Positions 1-9,025 are shown, numbered from the stretch's first letter. The stretch: 64,000 nt of DNA from Flammeovirgaceae bacterium UBA5585 (GCA_002425185.1 DILT01000010.1:434001-498000), one strand, 5' to 3'. Made by a program: numbers and translations. The notes: generated by a model from the letters alone, not told the origin.

Positions 1-302
1 CTCGGCTGGTTAAATGTTGCAGTACCACCTGCACAAGCCAATTGCGTGTTTATAATTGCTGCCAATGAATTATTCTGTCCATCGGTAAACAGCGCGCCAC
101 CTTGCATACCGGCAACAAACGAATTTCCTATAGCAATGAACTTTGTAAAGTTGGCATTACCTGCTGCCCCTCCACAAGGGTCAGGAGAAATGTTTGTTAA
201 ATCTGGCTCCGGATCGGTCAACTCAATTACTTCTTGCTCGCACGCCCCTAAAAATATCAGGGATAAGAGGAGGGTAAGGGTTAAACTATTTATCTTTTTC
301 AT
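1..302 (-). CDS. SGNH/GDSL-like lipoprotein, N-terminal part only
   Basis: The gene runs off the left edge, so only about 100 N-terminal residues are visible. They begin with a lipoprotein signal (lipobox LGAC), so the product should be anchored in the envelope. After a short acidic linker comes FIAIGNSFVAGMQGG, which resembles block I of SGNH/GDSL hydrolases but has Asn where the classical GDS has Asp. It lies 33 bp downstream of a TonB-dependent receptor on the same strand and is probably co-transcribed with it. Lipoprotein export is clear; hydrolase membership is an inference from the N-terminus, since the catalytic Asp/His block is outside the window. Confidence 0.75.
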   Translation of the reverse strand, partial: MKKINSLTLTLLLSLIFLGACEQEVIELTDPEPDLTNISPDPCGGAAGNANFTKFIAIGNSFVAGMQGGALFTDGQNNSLAAIINTQLACAGGTATFNQP

Positions 303-335
303 AGTAATCTGATTTAATGCTTGGATTCTTATTTC

Positions 336-3092
336 TTATCTGAAGAATTCGTCAAAGGTTAGTGATAAATAAATTTGCTGGCCTACGAATGGTGAACCAA
401 AGTTTGTACGGTAGTCACCGCCCAATAGGTTAGTGCCGCCAAGTTTCGCAATGGTCTTAATAGAAGGAATTTTGTAGCTAACCTGGGCATCCAGCACACC
501 AAACTCAGGCACATCCCAATCGCCAAAGGATGACTCCCAGCGGAATCCCTGCTGCCAGCGGTAGTTGATGTTGAAACCAAGATTCTTGGTGAGTTTTCGG
601 TTGCCAAAACCTACGTTCACTTTGTTTTCAGGAGTATTGAAGCCGGAACGGAAATCTTCTGAATCTCCGGGAGCACTGAAGGTTGCATAGTTATAGGAAC
701 CATTTATGCTATATCCTTTCGGCAGGTTGTAGGTAATACCTAAACCAACACCGTATGAATCAACGGTTTCAGGATTATTGGAGTATAAGGAGAAAAGCTT
801 GCCTGGGTTAGAGGTAACATTTTGATGGGTTGTTTGAAATCTTGCTGCTACGATTTCACCACCGATAAAATCGGTATACTTGGTGTAGTAAGCATTCAAG
901 TCAACCAGGAAGGTATTGGAGTAGAGTCCTTTGTAACCAATTTCAAACGATGTTAACCGTTCTGGTTGAACGTATGGTATGTTGGCAACAACCAGCAAAC
1001 TAGAATTGCCGCCTGAGGGTGTTCCGTCTGGATTGAGCACTCCTCCTGATGCCCTGAAAGCATTGTATGAAGATTGGGTATAAGCACCACCGTTATGCAC
1101 ACCATAGCGCCCTGCGTTGGCTTCTGTACTTCCCAGTAATGTACCTCCGGATGAAGGGAAGTAAATAAACTGGGCTTGTGTATCGGGGTTACGGAAACCG
1201 GTTTGATAGGATGCCCGGATGTTGTGGGTTTCGTTAAAGGTGTATACAGCAGATACACGTGGCGTTACACGTCCATCAAAGTTTTCGTTTTTATCATACC
1301 GCAATGAACCAGTTAAGCGAAGTGACTCGCCAAGGGTTTTGGCCAGTTGACCGTACACACCATATTCAAATATTTTCACGCGTTCGTTTTTACCATCGCC
1401 ATCAGGATCTTCATTAAACACCGTTCCGTCACTGAATAAATCATATTGACGAACGTTGCCACCCACCATGAAGTCTACGACTTCAATTTGCTTAAACTGG
1501 TAGTTGAATTCGCCATGGTAGAGCCGCGAATTATCTACGAATGATGAACCAGGAGGATTACGCTGGAACAGATTTGTACGAACCTGATTAACCAGATCGT
1601 TGTAGGCTGGAGTACCAACTGCAGGGCGGTCACGATCTGCGTAGGCACGGGCAGCGGCATGTGCGGCTTCGGTATTACCGGCAGGAACACCAGGCCAATA
1701 TCCTTGCATAGCCAATACGTAGGTTTGTGCATATTCGGGAGCCCATTTGGTAGCAGTAGGGCTATAGTATTCGTTCATAAAACCACCTTGTGCGCTCATG
1801 TTCCACGAGTCGCCATCGCGTGTTTCTGTTCGGTAACCTCTAATAAAGAAGTTATCGCCCTTTAACTCAAGTTTGTGAAAGTTTTGGGTAAAGTCACGTA
1901 AGGCATATTTTTCTGTTCCCTGGTAAATTGAACTTCCTCCGCCAAAACGGTAATTATAGAGCAGTTCCACACGATCATTGATCCGGTAGTGTAACGCTGC
2001 ATCATATTTCATGCTTTTGGCATCATTGTTATCCAAAATATCCTCTTCCCAGAAACCTGTTCTTCTTAAATCAAGTGTTCCGAATGTTCCTCCAATAGGA
2101 ACCGGAATAGGTGTTTCGTCTCCATATAAGTTCAGGCCATCAAAATTTGGTGTGCCACTTAAGTTAATGGTTGAACCGGGTCTCAAACGGTCGGTTTGGT
2201 AATCATTGCCCGTCCAGTCGGTTGCTTGTAACAGTGAAAAATTTAGTTTGAATGCGAACTTATTATTGAACGCTTTCGCATAGCGTACGCCAAAATTGTA
2301 CATCGGGTTGCTGCCGCCCGCATCGGAGTTGGTGATACCTCCTTTAAACATGGCGCTTAAGCCTTGGTATTCAAACGGGCTTTTGCTTTTCATCATTAAA
2401 ATGCCGTTGAAAGCATTTGGTCCGTAAAGTGCAGAGGCTGCTCCTGGTACTAACTCCATGCTTTCTGCATCCAATTCACTCATGGCTACAATGTTACCCG
2501 TAGGGAAGTTTAATAGGGGAGCGGAAGTATCCATGCCGTCCACCAGTTGAACAAAACGTACGTTGGCGATGGAAGCAAATCCTCTGGTATTTACCTGGGT
2601 AAAATTTAAACTACCGGAAGCAACCTGAACACCTTTAACATTTTGAAGTGCATCAAAGAAATCGGGTGCTGAAGTTTGCTGGATGGCCAGAAGATCAACC
2701 TTTTCGATAGTTACAGGTGATTTAATGATGCTTTCTTCCACACGGGAGGCGGAGATCACCACTTCCTGTCCGAGAAGAAAGCTTTCTTCCATTGAAATAT
2801 TCAGGCCAGAAGTGCTGGCATCGGTGATTTCAATTTCCTGGCTGGTGTAACCGATAAAAGAAAATACCAATGTTAACGGTGGGGCTTGACTAACCGAAAG
2901 ATTAAACTCACCCCGGGTGTTAGTAATGGTGCCTTGTACACGGCCTTTCACCACTATGTTAACCCCTGCGAGACCATCACCCGAAACAGCATCTTTCACC
3001 GTTCCGGAAATAGTGGTCTGTGCATAAGCAATCGTGGCGGCTAGTAGCATGGCTAGTGTTAGCCCCATCGAACGTTTGTAAAACTTCTCCAT
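336..3092 (-). CDS. TonB-dependent receptor with carboxypeptidase-regulatory-like N-terminal domain
   Basis: This is an outer-membrane TonB-dependent transporter of about 918 residues. A signal peptide ending near TIAYAQ is followed by a carboxypeptidase-regulatory-like domain (about 27-110, ISGTVKDAVSGDGLAGVNI), a plug domain (about 125-245, with VNTRGFASIANVRFVQLVDG) and a long beta-barrel ending in an aromatic residue pattern (LSLTFDEFFR). I chose the ATG at 3092 because it gives a normal signal peptide; the upstream extension to 3161 adds 23 residues unlike one. The substrate cannot be told from sequence. The lipoprotein gene directly downstream on the same strand is the likely partner. 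Confidence 0.93.
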   Translation of the reverse strand: MEKFYKRSMGLTLAMLLAATIAYAQTTISGTVKDAVSGDGLAGVNIVVKGRVQGTITNTRGEFNLSVSQAPPLTLVFSFIGYTSQEIEITDASTSGLNISMEESFLLGQEVVISASRVEESIIKSPVTIEKVDLLAIQQTSAPDFFDALQNVKGVQVASGSLNFTQVNTRGFASIANVRFVQLVDGMDTSAPLLNFPTGNIVAMSELDAESMELVPGAASALYGPNAFNGILMMKSKSPFEYQGLSAMFKGGITNSDAGGSNPMYNFGVRYAKAFNNKFAFKLNFSLLQATDWTGNDYQTDRLRPGSTINLSGTPNFDGLNLYGDETPIPVPIGGTFGTLDLRRTGFWEEDILDNNDAKSMKYDAALHYRINDRVELLYNYRFGGGSSIYQGTEKYALRDFTQNFHKLELKGDNFFIRGYRTETRDGDSWNMSAQGGFMNEYYSPTATKWAPEYAQTYVLAMQGYWPGVPAGNTEAAHAAARAYADRDRPAVGTPAYNDLVNQVRTNLFQRNPPGSSFVDNSRLYHGEFNYQFKQIEVVDFMVGGNVRQYDLFSDGTVFNEDPDGDGKNERVKIFEYGVYGQLAKTLGESLRLTGSLRYDKNENFDGRVTPRVSAVYTFNETHNIRASYQTGFRNPDTQAQFIYFPSSGGTLLGSTEANAGRYGVHNGGAYTQSSYNAFRASGGVLNPDGTPSGGNSSLLVVANIPYVQPERLTSFEIGYKGLYSNTFLVDLNAYYTKYTDFIGGEIVAARFQTTHQNVTSNPGKLFSLYSNNPETVDSYGVGLGITYNLPKGYSINGSYNYATFSAPGDSEDFRSGFNTPENKVNVGFGNRKLTKNLGFNINYRWQQGFRWESSFGDWDVPEFGVLDAQVSYKIPSIKTIAKLGGTNLLGGDYRTNFGSPFVGQQIYLSLTFDEFFR

Positions 3093-3242
3093 ACAGTTTT
3101 GTTTAAAATGGTTGGTTTTTAGAATAATAATTTGAGTTCTTAATAATGACAATACGAACATTCGTACTTCCCTGAAAAGTACAAAATATTATTAAAAAAC
3201 AAAGAAATCGATTGCGAAATCGTTGAAGTAATTCTTGAAGTG

Positions 3243-3584
3243 TTAGCCTTTGACTGAATTTTGTTGCTTCAGATGGGCTACCAGCCTGTCGCACAAGGCA
3301 TGGGTTTCGGTGGCCAGAAATTCATCGCCTGTGGCGGTTAAAATGCTTTGGGCAAGGCCGCCTAAACAATCGATGTAAAACTTTTTCATATCGTCCACGG
3401 GCATATCCTTGGTCCACAGGTCAATACGAAGGGTGTTTTTTTGTTTCTCATCCCAAAGGGAAATGCTGATGGCTTTTGTATCTGCCGGAGCAGCATCAGG
3501 CTTATCGGATGCGTCCCAGCGAATGGTGTCGGGTACGTTGTTGCTGTCAAGTTCTACAGTAAAGTTTATATTGGTTTTGCGCAT
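3243..3584 (-). CDS. gldC: Gliding motility protein GldC
   Basis: The 113-residue cytoplasmic protein matches the GldC family in length and in its conserved core, including LRIDLWTKDMPVDDMKKFY and the preceding ISLWDEK segment. GldC is associated with Bacteroidota gliding motility and the type IX secretion machinery in species that glide, although its biochemical role is not well defined and it is also found in non-gliders. No other gld gene is in the window. It is a lone gene on the minus strand between the scoB region and the TonB receptor, and it follows a stretch of AATTTGAAAATG-type low-complexity words. Confidence 0.9.
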   Translation of the reverse strand: MRKTNINFTVELDSNNVPDTIRWDASDKPDAAPADTKAISISLWDEKQKNTLRIDLWTKDMPVDDMKKFYIDCLGGLAQSILTATGDEFLATETHALCDRLVAHLKQQNSVKG

Positions 3585-3589
3585 AGCTC

Positions 3590-3675
3590 TAATTTGAAGA
3601 TTCGTTGATTTGTTAATTTGAAAATGCTCAATCAGGGTGCAAGATACATTTTCAAATTTTTAAATTAGCCCATTT
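3590..3675. repeat. Low-complexity word repeat (TTTTCAAAT / ATTTGAAAA)
   Basis: The gap between gldC and scoB is made of direct and inverted copies of ATTTGAAAATG and CATTTTCAAAT, for example AATTTGAAAATG near 3619 and CATTTTCAAATC near 3671. The same words recur at 35582-35723. No ORF is supported here. Confidence 0.5.
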
Positions 3676-4332
3676 TCAAATCAGCATTTCAGGAATATCA
3701 CCTTCTAGTATAAGTTTTCCTTCGGTAGCATTTTTAATCTGTTCAACTGTAACTCCGGGTGCCCGCTCAAGAAGTTTGAAGCCTCCCTGTGGAAGTACAT
3801 CAAGAACGGCTAAGTCGGTAACGATTTTCTTAACACAATTTAATCCGGTTATGGGCAGTGTACATTTTTTCAACAGTTTTGATGCGCCTTCTTTGCTGCA
3901 ATGTTGCATGGCTACAATAATATGATTAGCCGAAGCCACTAAGTCCATTGCACCACCCATGCCTTTAACCATTTTTCCAGGTACTTTCCAGTTAGCGATG
4001 TCTCCGTTTTCTGAAACCTCCATGGCACCGAGTATGGTGAGATGAATATTTCCGCCCCTGATCATGGCAAAACTTTCAGCCGAGCTGAATAACGATGAGC
4101 CAGGCATCATGGTGATGGTTTGCTTGCCGGCATTAATGAAGTCGGCATCTACTTTATCTTCAGTAGGAAAGGGGCCAATACCTAATAATCCGTTTTCGGA
4201 TTGAAGTACAACATTTAGGTTGGCGGGAATGTAATTGGCTACCAACGTAGGAATGCCAATGCCTAAGTTGATGTACATGCCATCTTTAACTTCCTGCGCG
4301 ATGCGTTTTGCGATACCTACTTTATCTAACAT
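3676..4332 (-). CDS. scoB: 3-oxoacid (succinyl-CoA:acetoacetate) CoA-transferase subunit B
   Basis: This is the beta subunit of a heterodimeric family I CoA-transferase that moves CoA between succinyl-CoA and a 3-oxoacid such as acetoacetate. At 218 residues it has the normal subunit length. The conserved SENGLLGIGPFP motif carries the catalytic glutamate, and GGAMDLVASANH and GVTVEQI are also typical. Its partner scoA lies upstream on the same strand, but the two are separated by a four-helix-bundle gene (4336-4731), whereas scoA and scoB are normally adjacent. The exact acyl substrate is inferred from the family. Confidence 0.92.
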   Translation of the reverse strand: MLDKVGIAKRIAQEVKDGMYINLGIGIPTLVANYIPANLNVVLQSENGLLGIGPFPTEDKVDADFINAGKQTITMMPGSSLFSSAESFAMIRGGNIHLTILGAMEVSENGDIANWKVPGKMVKGMGGAMDLVASANHIIVAMQHCSKEGASKLLKKCTLPITGLNCVKKIVTDLAVLDVLPQGGFKLLERAPGVTVEQIKNATEGKLILEGDIPEMLI

Positions 4333-4335
4333 AGA

Positions 4336-4731
4336 CTAATTCGTTGATGAGTTGATTCGGTTATTCTTTGATGTTGCAATAATTTTTGATAGTACCTTTT
4401 TAATGCTAAGAATTTGAGCTAACAGTTCCTCACAGTCAGGGTAATTTTCAGATTGATGACAGATATCCAGCCAATACTCAGTTTCGTCTGCTTCTTTTGC
4501 TGCGATTTTTACTTTGTGAATAAAATCCGCCTTTGACTCGGCATTCTGTGCTTCCCGCACATTTGCACCAATTGATGTGCCGCAACGGATTAATTGTTTA
4601 GCAATAATAAATTTCCGGTCAGCCTCAAGCTTCTCTGTAAACCTTACGATGTTAAGTGCGAATTGAAACGTAAGCGTTACAATTAGATTTTCTTTTAATT
4701 CAGGATTGTATTTCTTTTTGCTATTATCCAT
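4336..4731 (-). CDS. Four-helix-bundle protein (S23 / 23S rRNA intervening-sequence protein family)
   Basis: The 131-residue helical protein has the family core QLIRCGTSIGANVREAQNA followed by SKADFIHKVKIAAKEADETEYWL. Relatives are encoded in 23S rRNA intervening sequences and as scattered chromosomal genes; the fold is a small four-helix bundle of uncertain function. It sits between scoA (38 bp upstream) and scoB (3 bp downstream) on the same strand, splitting a pair that works as a heterodimer. Both flanks carry inverted copies of an AATTCGTTGAT word (4338-4348 and around 4761-4772), which suggests the gene arrived as a unit. It is most like the copy at 51457. Confidence 0.85.
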   Translation of the reverse strand: MDNSKKKYNPELKENLIVTLTFQFALNIVRFTEKLEADRKFIIAKQLIRCGTSIGANVREAQNAESKADFIHKVKIAAKEADETEYWLDICHQSENYPDCEELLAQILSIKKVLSKIIATSKNNRINSSTN

Positions 4732-4769
4732 ACTTTGACTTGGTATTAACCAATCATCAAATCAACGAA

Positions 4770-5462
4770 TTATCGAATGGTTTTTTGTTCAATCCTTTTC
4801 TCATAATTCTTTCCTTGAAAAATCCGCTGCACATAAATGCCGGGTGTGTGTATTTGGTTTGGATCCAGTTCGCCAACCGGCACCAGTTCCTCCACTTCGG
4901 CTATAGTAATTTTGCCGGCCGCGGCCATCATGGGATTAAAATTTCGTGACGTGCCCCGATAGATCAGGTTACCGGTAGTATCACCTTTCCACGCCTTTAC
5001 GAGAGAAAAATCAGCACGAAGCCAATGTTCCATCAGGTACATTTTACCATGAAATTCGCGCACTTCTTTTCCTTCGGCCACTTCTGTTCCATAACCTGCT
5101 GGTGTAAAAAATGCCGGTATTCCTGCGCCTCCGGCACGAATGCGTTCGGCTAATGTGCCCTGCGGAATCAGATCAACTTCCAATTCACCCGTGAGGAGCT
5201 GTCGTTCAAATTCAGCATTTTCTCCAACGTAAGAAGAGATCATTTTTTTTACCTGCCGGGTTTTAAGCAACAGCCCAATGCCAAAATCATCTACCCCTGC
5301 ATTGTTGGAAATACAGGTGAGTCCTTTAACACCTTTTCGAAGCAATGCCGCGAGGCAATTTTCCGGAATGCCTGAAAGACCAAACCCTCCCAGCATCAGC
5401 ACCGCATTGTCGGGTATATCGCGCACAGCTTCATCAGCGTTGGCTACAACTTTGTTAATCAT
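4770..5462 (-). CDS. scoA: 3-oxoacid CoA-transferase subunit A
   Basis: This is the alpha subunit (230 residues) of the same CoA-transferase as scoB. Visible family motifs are LMLGGFGLSGIPENC near the N-terminus (CoA-binding glycine-rich segment), SNNAGVDDFGIG, PQGTLAERIRAGGAGIPAF and YRGTSRNFNPMMAAAG. The gene is first in the scoA, four-helix-bundle, scoB order. No terminator or promoter stands out in the 44 bp upstream, so co-transcription with ribF is possible. The enzyme works in ketone-body or branched-chain acid metabolism. Confidence 0.93.
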   Translation of the reverse strand: MINKVVANADEAVRDIPDNAVLMLGGFGLSGIPENCLAALLRKGVKGLTCISNNAGVDDFGIGLLLKTRQVKKMISSYVGENAEFERQLLTGELEVDLIPQGTLAERIRAGGAGIPAFFTPAGYGTEVAEGKEVREFHGKMYLMEHWLRADFSLVKAWKGDTTGNLIYRGTSRNFNPMMAAAGKITIAEVEELVPVGELDPNQIHTPGIYVQRIFQGKNYEKRIEQKTIR

Positions 5463-5506
5463 AGTAATGAAATGTTTAGGTCAAATCTCAAGATTCAACA
5501 AGGATT

Positions 5507-6442
5507 TCACAAGTACTTTTTAAGCAGTTTTAGGGCATCTTCTTTATCGTGATGCAGTTGCTTTTTTAAATCATCCAGGTCGTTGAATTTGGCATCATTG
5601 CGGATCATGTGCAGAAACTTAATGGTTAAGGTTTCTCCATAAATGTCTTTATTGAAATCAAAAATATTTACTTCTATGGATTTGTGTGAACCGCCAACTG
5701 TTGGGCGGTGCCCGATGTAGAGCATGCCACCAAAAACCTCATGCCCGTAAATTACCTGTACGGCATAGATACCATCGGCCGGAACAAGTTTGTAGTGTGT
5801 ATCAATGTCGATGTTTGCTGTGGGGAACCCCATCAGTCTTCCTAACCGGTCGCCCTTTATTACTCTTCCCGAGAGGGTATATGGTCTGCCAAGAAAATGC
5901 GTAGCAGTTTCAAGGTCTCCACTGTCCAGCGCCTTTCTTATTTTGGTAGAGCTTACGGCAACGTGATCTATATCCTGCTGCGGTATTTCTTCTACATCAA
6001 AACCATAGCGTGGCCCGTTCTTTTTTAATTCTTCAAAGCTGCCTTCGCGGTTGTGCCCAAAGCGGTGATCATACCCGATTACTAATTTTTTTGTACCGAT
6101 GGTGTTGACCAAAATACGGGTAATGAAATCTTCTGATGAAAGCTCAGAGAACTCTTTGGTGAAGGGAATCCGGATAAGGTGTTGTATGCCTTCCTGGCGA
6201 AGCAGTTCAGCCTTTTCTTCAAACGTATTTAATAATTTCAGACTGGTGTCTTCGGGATAAAGTACCAACCGTGGGTGCGGCCAAAACGTTAGTACCACTG
6301 TTTCGCCTTGTATTTTTTCAGCTACTTCTTTTACCCGCGAAAGTATTTTCTGATGCCCCACATGAACGCCATCAAATATTCCGCTGGTAACTACTGCTTT
6401 GGCAAGCAAAGTAAAGTCATCAAGGGTATGATAAATTTTCAT
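5507..6442 (-). CDS. ribF: Bifunctional riboflavin kinase / FAD synthetase
   Basis: RibF phosphorylates riboflavin to FMN and adenylylates FMN to FAD in the cytoplasm. At 311 residues it has the usual two-domain length. The N-terminal nucleotidyltransferase half shows IFDGVHVGHQKIL (HxGH-type site) and SSTKIRKAL. The C-terminal flavokinase half begins at GRPYTLSGRVIKGDRLGRLMG and includes PTANI. The start overlaps the truB stop by 4 bp, so the two are translationally coupled. Riboflavin synthase lies far away at 40762 on the other strand. Confidence 0.96.
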   Translation of the reverse strand: MKIYHTLDDFTLLAKAVVTSGIFDGVHVGHQKILSRVKEVAEKIQGETVVLTFWPHPRLVLYPEDTSLKLLNTFEEKAELLRQEGIQHLIRIPFTKEFSELSSEDFITRILVNTIGTKKLVIGYDHRFGHNREGSFEELKKNGPRYGFDVEEIPQQDIDHVAVSSTKIRKALDSGDLETATHFLGRPYTLSGRVIKGDRLGRLMGFPTANIDIDTHYKLVPADGIYAVQVIYGHEVFGGMLYIGHRPTVGGSHKSIEVNIFDFNKDIYGETLTIKFLHMIRNDAKFNDLDDLKKQLHHDKEDALKLLKKYL

Positions 6443-7098
6443 GGGGTAACCTCTTCAACACCAATACTGTCACTTAGTTTATAAGACCCAATACGGGTAC
6501 GGCAAAGTTGGGAAAGATAAGCACCAACACCAAGGGCTGCACCCATATCACGCACCAGGCTTCGGATGTACGTGCCCTTGGAGCAAACGATCCGGAAGGT
6601 TACTTCAGGTTGCGTATAGTCCACAATTTCAAATTCCATCACTTCAACTTCGCGAGGCTTCATTTCAAGTTCTTTTCCTTTTCGTGCAAATGCGTAAGCG
6701 CGTTTACCCCCGATTTTAATAGCTGAATGAACGGGAGGAACCTGCGATAGCTTTCCCGTTAAGGTGTTAGCCACCCCAGTGATTGATTCGAGTGTAATAT
6801 GGCTAATGTCTGTAGGTTCTGATACTTCAGTTTCCAGATCGTGTGAGGGTGTGCTTTGCCCCAGTATAAGCTTACCGGTGTATTCTTTTTCCAGCCCCAT
6901 AAATTCTTCAATGCGCTTGGTCATTTTACCTGTGCAGATGATAAGCAGTCCGGTAGCCAATGGGTCGAGGGTTCCGGCATGGCCGATTTTTTTCATCTTC
7001 AGGATGTAACGCAATTTATTCACCACATCAAAGGAGGTCCATCGAAGGGGTTTGTTAATCAACAAAATGCGGTCCTTACTGTTAGGATTATTTTCCAT
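6439..7098 (-). CDS. truB: tRNA pseudouridine(55) synthase TruB
   Basis: TruB isomerises uridine 55 in the T-loop of tRNA to pseudouridine. The 219-residue protein has the catalytic Asp motif GHAGTLDPLATGLL (about 38-51), KPLRWTSFDVVNKLR near the N-terminus and CSKGTYIRSLVRDMG in the C-terminal half. It is shorter than the E. coli enzyme because the C-terminal PUA-like extension is absent, as is common in this phylum. Its ATG shares one base with the uppP stop (TAATG), and its end overlaps ribF, so uppP-truB-ribF form one operon. Confidence 0.96.
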   Translation of the reverse strand: MENNPNSKDRILLINKPLRWTSFDVVNKLRYILKMKKIGHAGTLDPLATGLLIICTGKMTKRIEEFMGLEKEYTGKLILGQSTPSHDLETEVSEPTDISHITLESITGVANTLTGKLSQVPPVHSAIKIGGKRAYAFARKGKELEMKPREVEVMEFEIVDYTQPEVTFRIVCSKGTYIRSLVRDMGAALGVGAYLSQLCRTRIGSYKLSDSIGVEEVTP

Positions 7099-7892
7099 TA
7101 TACAATGGCCAGATCAACACCAAGATAGTAGAGTATCAGAATTACAAGTCCAACGATAATCCGGTAGTAGCCAAATACTTTAAATCCATGCTTAGTGAGG
7201 AATGCGATAAATGATTTAATGGCTACCAGGGCAACGATAAACGCCACCACATTGCCAATAAAAAGAAGATTGATTTCATGTACGGAAAAAGTATAACCAT
7301 TTTTATAAAACGAAAACATTTTATAAAGTGTGGCGGCAAACATGGTGGGTACTGCCAGGAAAAATGAAAATTCAGCGGCTGTCTTTTTATTTAATTTTTG
7401 CGTTAACCCGCCAATAATGGTAGCCGCTGATCGGGATACACCGGGCACCATGGCCAGGCATTGAAAGAAGCCTATCTTAAGGGCAACCGGATAGGTAATA
7501 CGCTGATCAAGATTTTTTTCATTCGGTTCAAAAATCTTGTCTATAAACAGAAATATTACGCCTCCTATAATCAGCATAACGCCCACCACATCAACCCGCT
7601 CAAGCAACGCGTCAATGTAATCATCCAGCAGAAAACCAATGATGGCTGCAGGAATAAAAGCAAATGCAAGTTTGAAATAGAAATCGAGTGACTGCAGAAA
7701 TTTTCTCCAATACAGTACCACCACCGATAAGATTGCACCAAGTTGAATGGCTACCGTGAATACTTTGGTAAACGGATGTGTTGAAATGCCCATTAATGAT
7801 GAGCCAATGATTATATGGCCTGTTGACGATACCGGTAAAAATTCGGTTAGACCCTCAATGATGGCCAGCAGAATAGATTCAATTACGGACAT
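7098..7892 (-). CDS. uppP: Undecaprenyl-diphosphatase UppP (BacA family)
   Basis: This integral membrane enzyme (264 residues) dephosphorylates undecaprenyl diphosphate to recycle the lipid carrier for peptidoglycan and other envelope polymers. Both BacA signature segments are present: EGLTEFLPVSSTGH (about 13-26) and GVSRSAATIIGG, with about eight hydrophobic segments. The ATG at 7892 (MSVIESILLAI) gives the family start; the longer ORF to 7988 adds a non-family extension that overlaps the upstream gene. It is followed by truB with a 1-bp overlap. Confidence 0.95.
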   Translation of the reverse strand: MSVIESILLAIIEGLTEFLPVSSTGHIIIGSSLMGISTHPFTKVFTVAIQLGAILSVVVLYWRKFLQSLDFYFKLAFAFIPAAIIGFLLDDYIDALLERVDVVGVMLIIGGVIFLFIDKIFEPNEKNLDQRITYPVALKIGFFQCLAMVPGVSRSAATIIGGLTQKLNKKTAAEFSFFLAVPTMFAATLYKMFSFYKNGYTFSVHEINLLFIGNVVAFIVALVAIKSFIAFLTKHGFKVFGYYRIIVGLVILILYYLGVDLAIV

Positions 7893-7923
7893 GTAGAATA
7901 CCGGGGGGCTGTGTATGCGATGA

Positions 7924-8154
7924 TTATTTCTTTGGATCGGACCGGTGCATGATGGCAAAGATCTCAATTCCAAATCCGGCAAGCACAATCAGCGGTCCCA
8001 GGGTCAATCCCAAAAATCCAAAACCATAATCAGCTTTGTCTATGGACATAATGGTAAAGCCTACCACCAGGGTTAGCAGACCAAGCACCATAAGTTGATA
8101 ATTCTTTTTTGTAAAAGGTAGTTTGCTTTCCATAGAAGTATTAGTAGAGTTCAT
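7924..8154 (-). CDS. DUF3098 small membrane protein
   Basis: This is a short protein (76 residues from this start) with two hydrophobic segments, roughly 22-42 and 49-68, separated by a DKADYGFGF loop, as in DUF3098. Function is unknown. It lies between ftsX and uppP, and DUF3098 genes are commonly found next to ftsX and uppP in Bacteroidota, which suggests an envelope or division link. The ATG at 8154 overlaps the ftsX stop by 14 bp; an ATG at 8133 would give 69 residues without overlap and is also possible. Confidence 0.82.
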   Translation of the reverse strand: MNSTNTSMESKLPFTKKNYQLMVLGLLTLVVGFTIMSIDKADYGFGFLGLTLGPLIVLAGFGIEIFAIMHRSDPKK

Positions 8155-9019
8155 CAAGTGACATTTTTAAATACCTGCGAATAGAGAAGTAGGTGCTGCT
8201 TGCGGCTACAAGAATGCCAGTAAGCAAAAGTATTCCGGTTAATATTAATAACCGATCGGTGTTCAATAACAAGGTTAGATCTTCTATTTGTTTGTTCGCG
8301 TAATTGATAAGCGCCCAAATGGCGGCTGATGCCAGTAACCCTGCTACTATTCCGTACATCATGGCGCGCAATATAAACGGACGCTGAATAAACCATCGCT
8401 TAGCGCCAACCAGTTGCATACTACGAATAAGAAAGCGTTGGGAGAATAATGCGAGCCGGATGGTGTTATTGATGAGCAGAACCACCGTAATTAATAGTAT
8501 GACAACAAAGCCCATCAGGATCAAGCCTACTTTTGTGACATTACGATTAATGGCTTCAATCAGACTCTCTACATAAAAAACCTGAAACACGCCACTCATT
8601 TTTTCCAGTTCGGCTTGCACCTGTTTCATTTTTTCGGCTGAATGAAACGCAGGATCGATGGTGACCAGGTATGCGTCATGCAACGGATTTTCACCTAAAA
8701 ACTTAGTGAAATCTTCTCCCGTTTCGGCTATAAATTTTGTGGCCGCATCACTTTTTGAAACATAGGTGATCGCTTCTTTTTTGCTGATATACGGGAGGGC
8801 TTCAATGTTTTTCTCTACTTGCATGCGTTGCGTTTCCGTTAGCCCGTTTTTCAGGTAAATCTGTACCCGTATGCTCTCCCTCACCAGGCGTTCGAGTTCC
8901 TGGGAGTAGATCACAAGCATTCCAAAAAGGCCGGTAACGAAAAGCGCCAGCGTGATGCTGGCGATTACCCCTACATAGGGGTAGCTTCCCAGCTTCTTTT
9001 TGATGTATGTCTTCTGCAT
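8141..9019 (-). CDS. ftsX: Cell-division ABC transporter permease FtsX
   Basis: FtsX is the membrane subunit of the FtsEX complex, which couples ATP hydrolysis to activation of peptidoglycan hydrolases at division. The 292-residue protein has one N-terminal TM segment (about 22-42), an extracytoplasmic domain with ESIRVQIYLKNGLTETQ, and three C-terminal TM segments with the NTIRLALFSQRFLIRSMQLVGAKRWFIQ cytoplasmic region split by hydrophobic stretches. The ATG at 9019 (MQKTYIKKKLGSYPYV) fits the family; the longer ORF to 9151 would translate a palindromic repeat and is rejected. ftsE is not in the window. Confidence 0.93.
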   Translation of the reverse strand: MQKTYIKKKLGSYPYVGVIASITLALFVTGLFGMLVIYSQELERLVRESIRVQIYLKNGLTETQRMQVEKNIEALPYISKKEAITYVSKSDAATKFIAETGEDFTKFLGENPLHDAYLVTIDPAFHSAEKMKQVQAELEKMSGVFQVFYVESLIEAINRNVTKVGLILMGFVVILLITVVLLINNTIRLALFSQRFLIRSMQLVGAKRWFIQRPFILRAMMYGIVAGLLASAAIWALINYANKQIEDLTLLLNTDRLLILTGILLLTGILVAASSTYFSIRRYLKMSLDELY

Positions 9020-9025
9020 GGCGGT

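Noticed and set aside
3150..3170. TACGAACATTCGTA palindrome upstream of the TonB receptor as an operator
   Set aside because: A single 6+6 site with no second copy and no known regulator; it could be chance.
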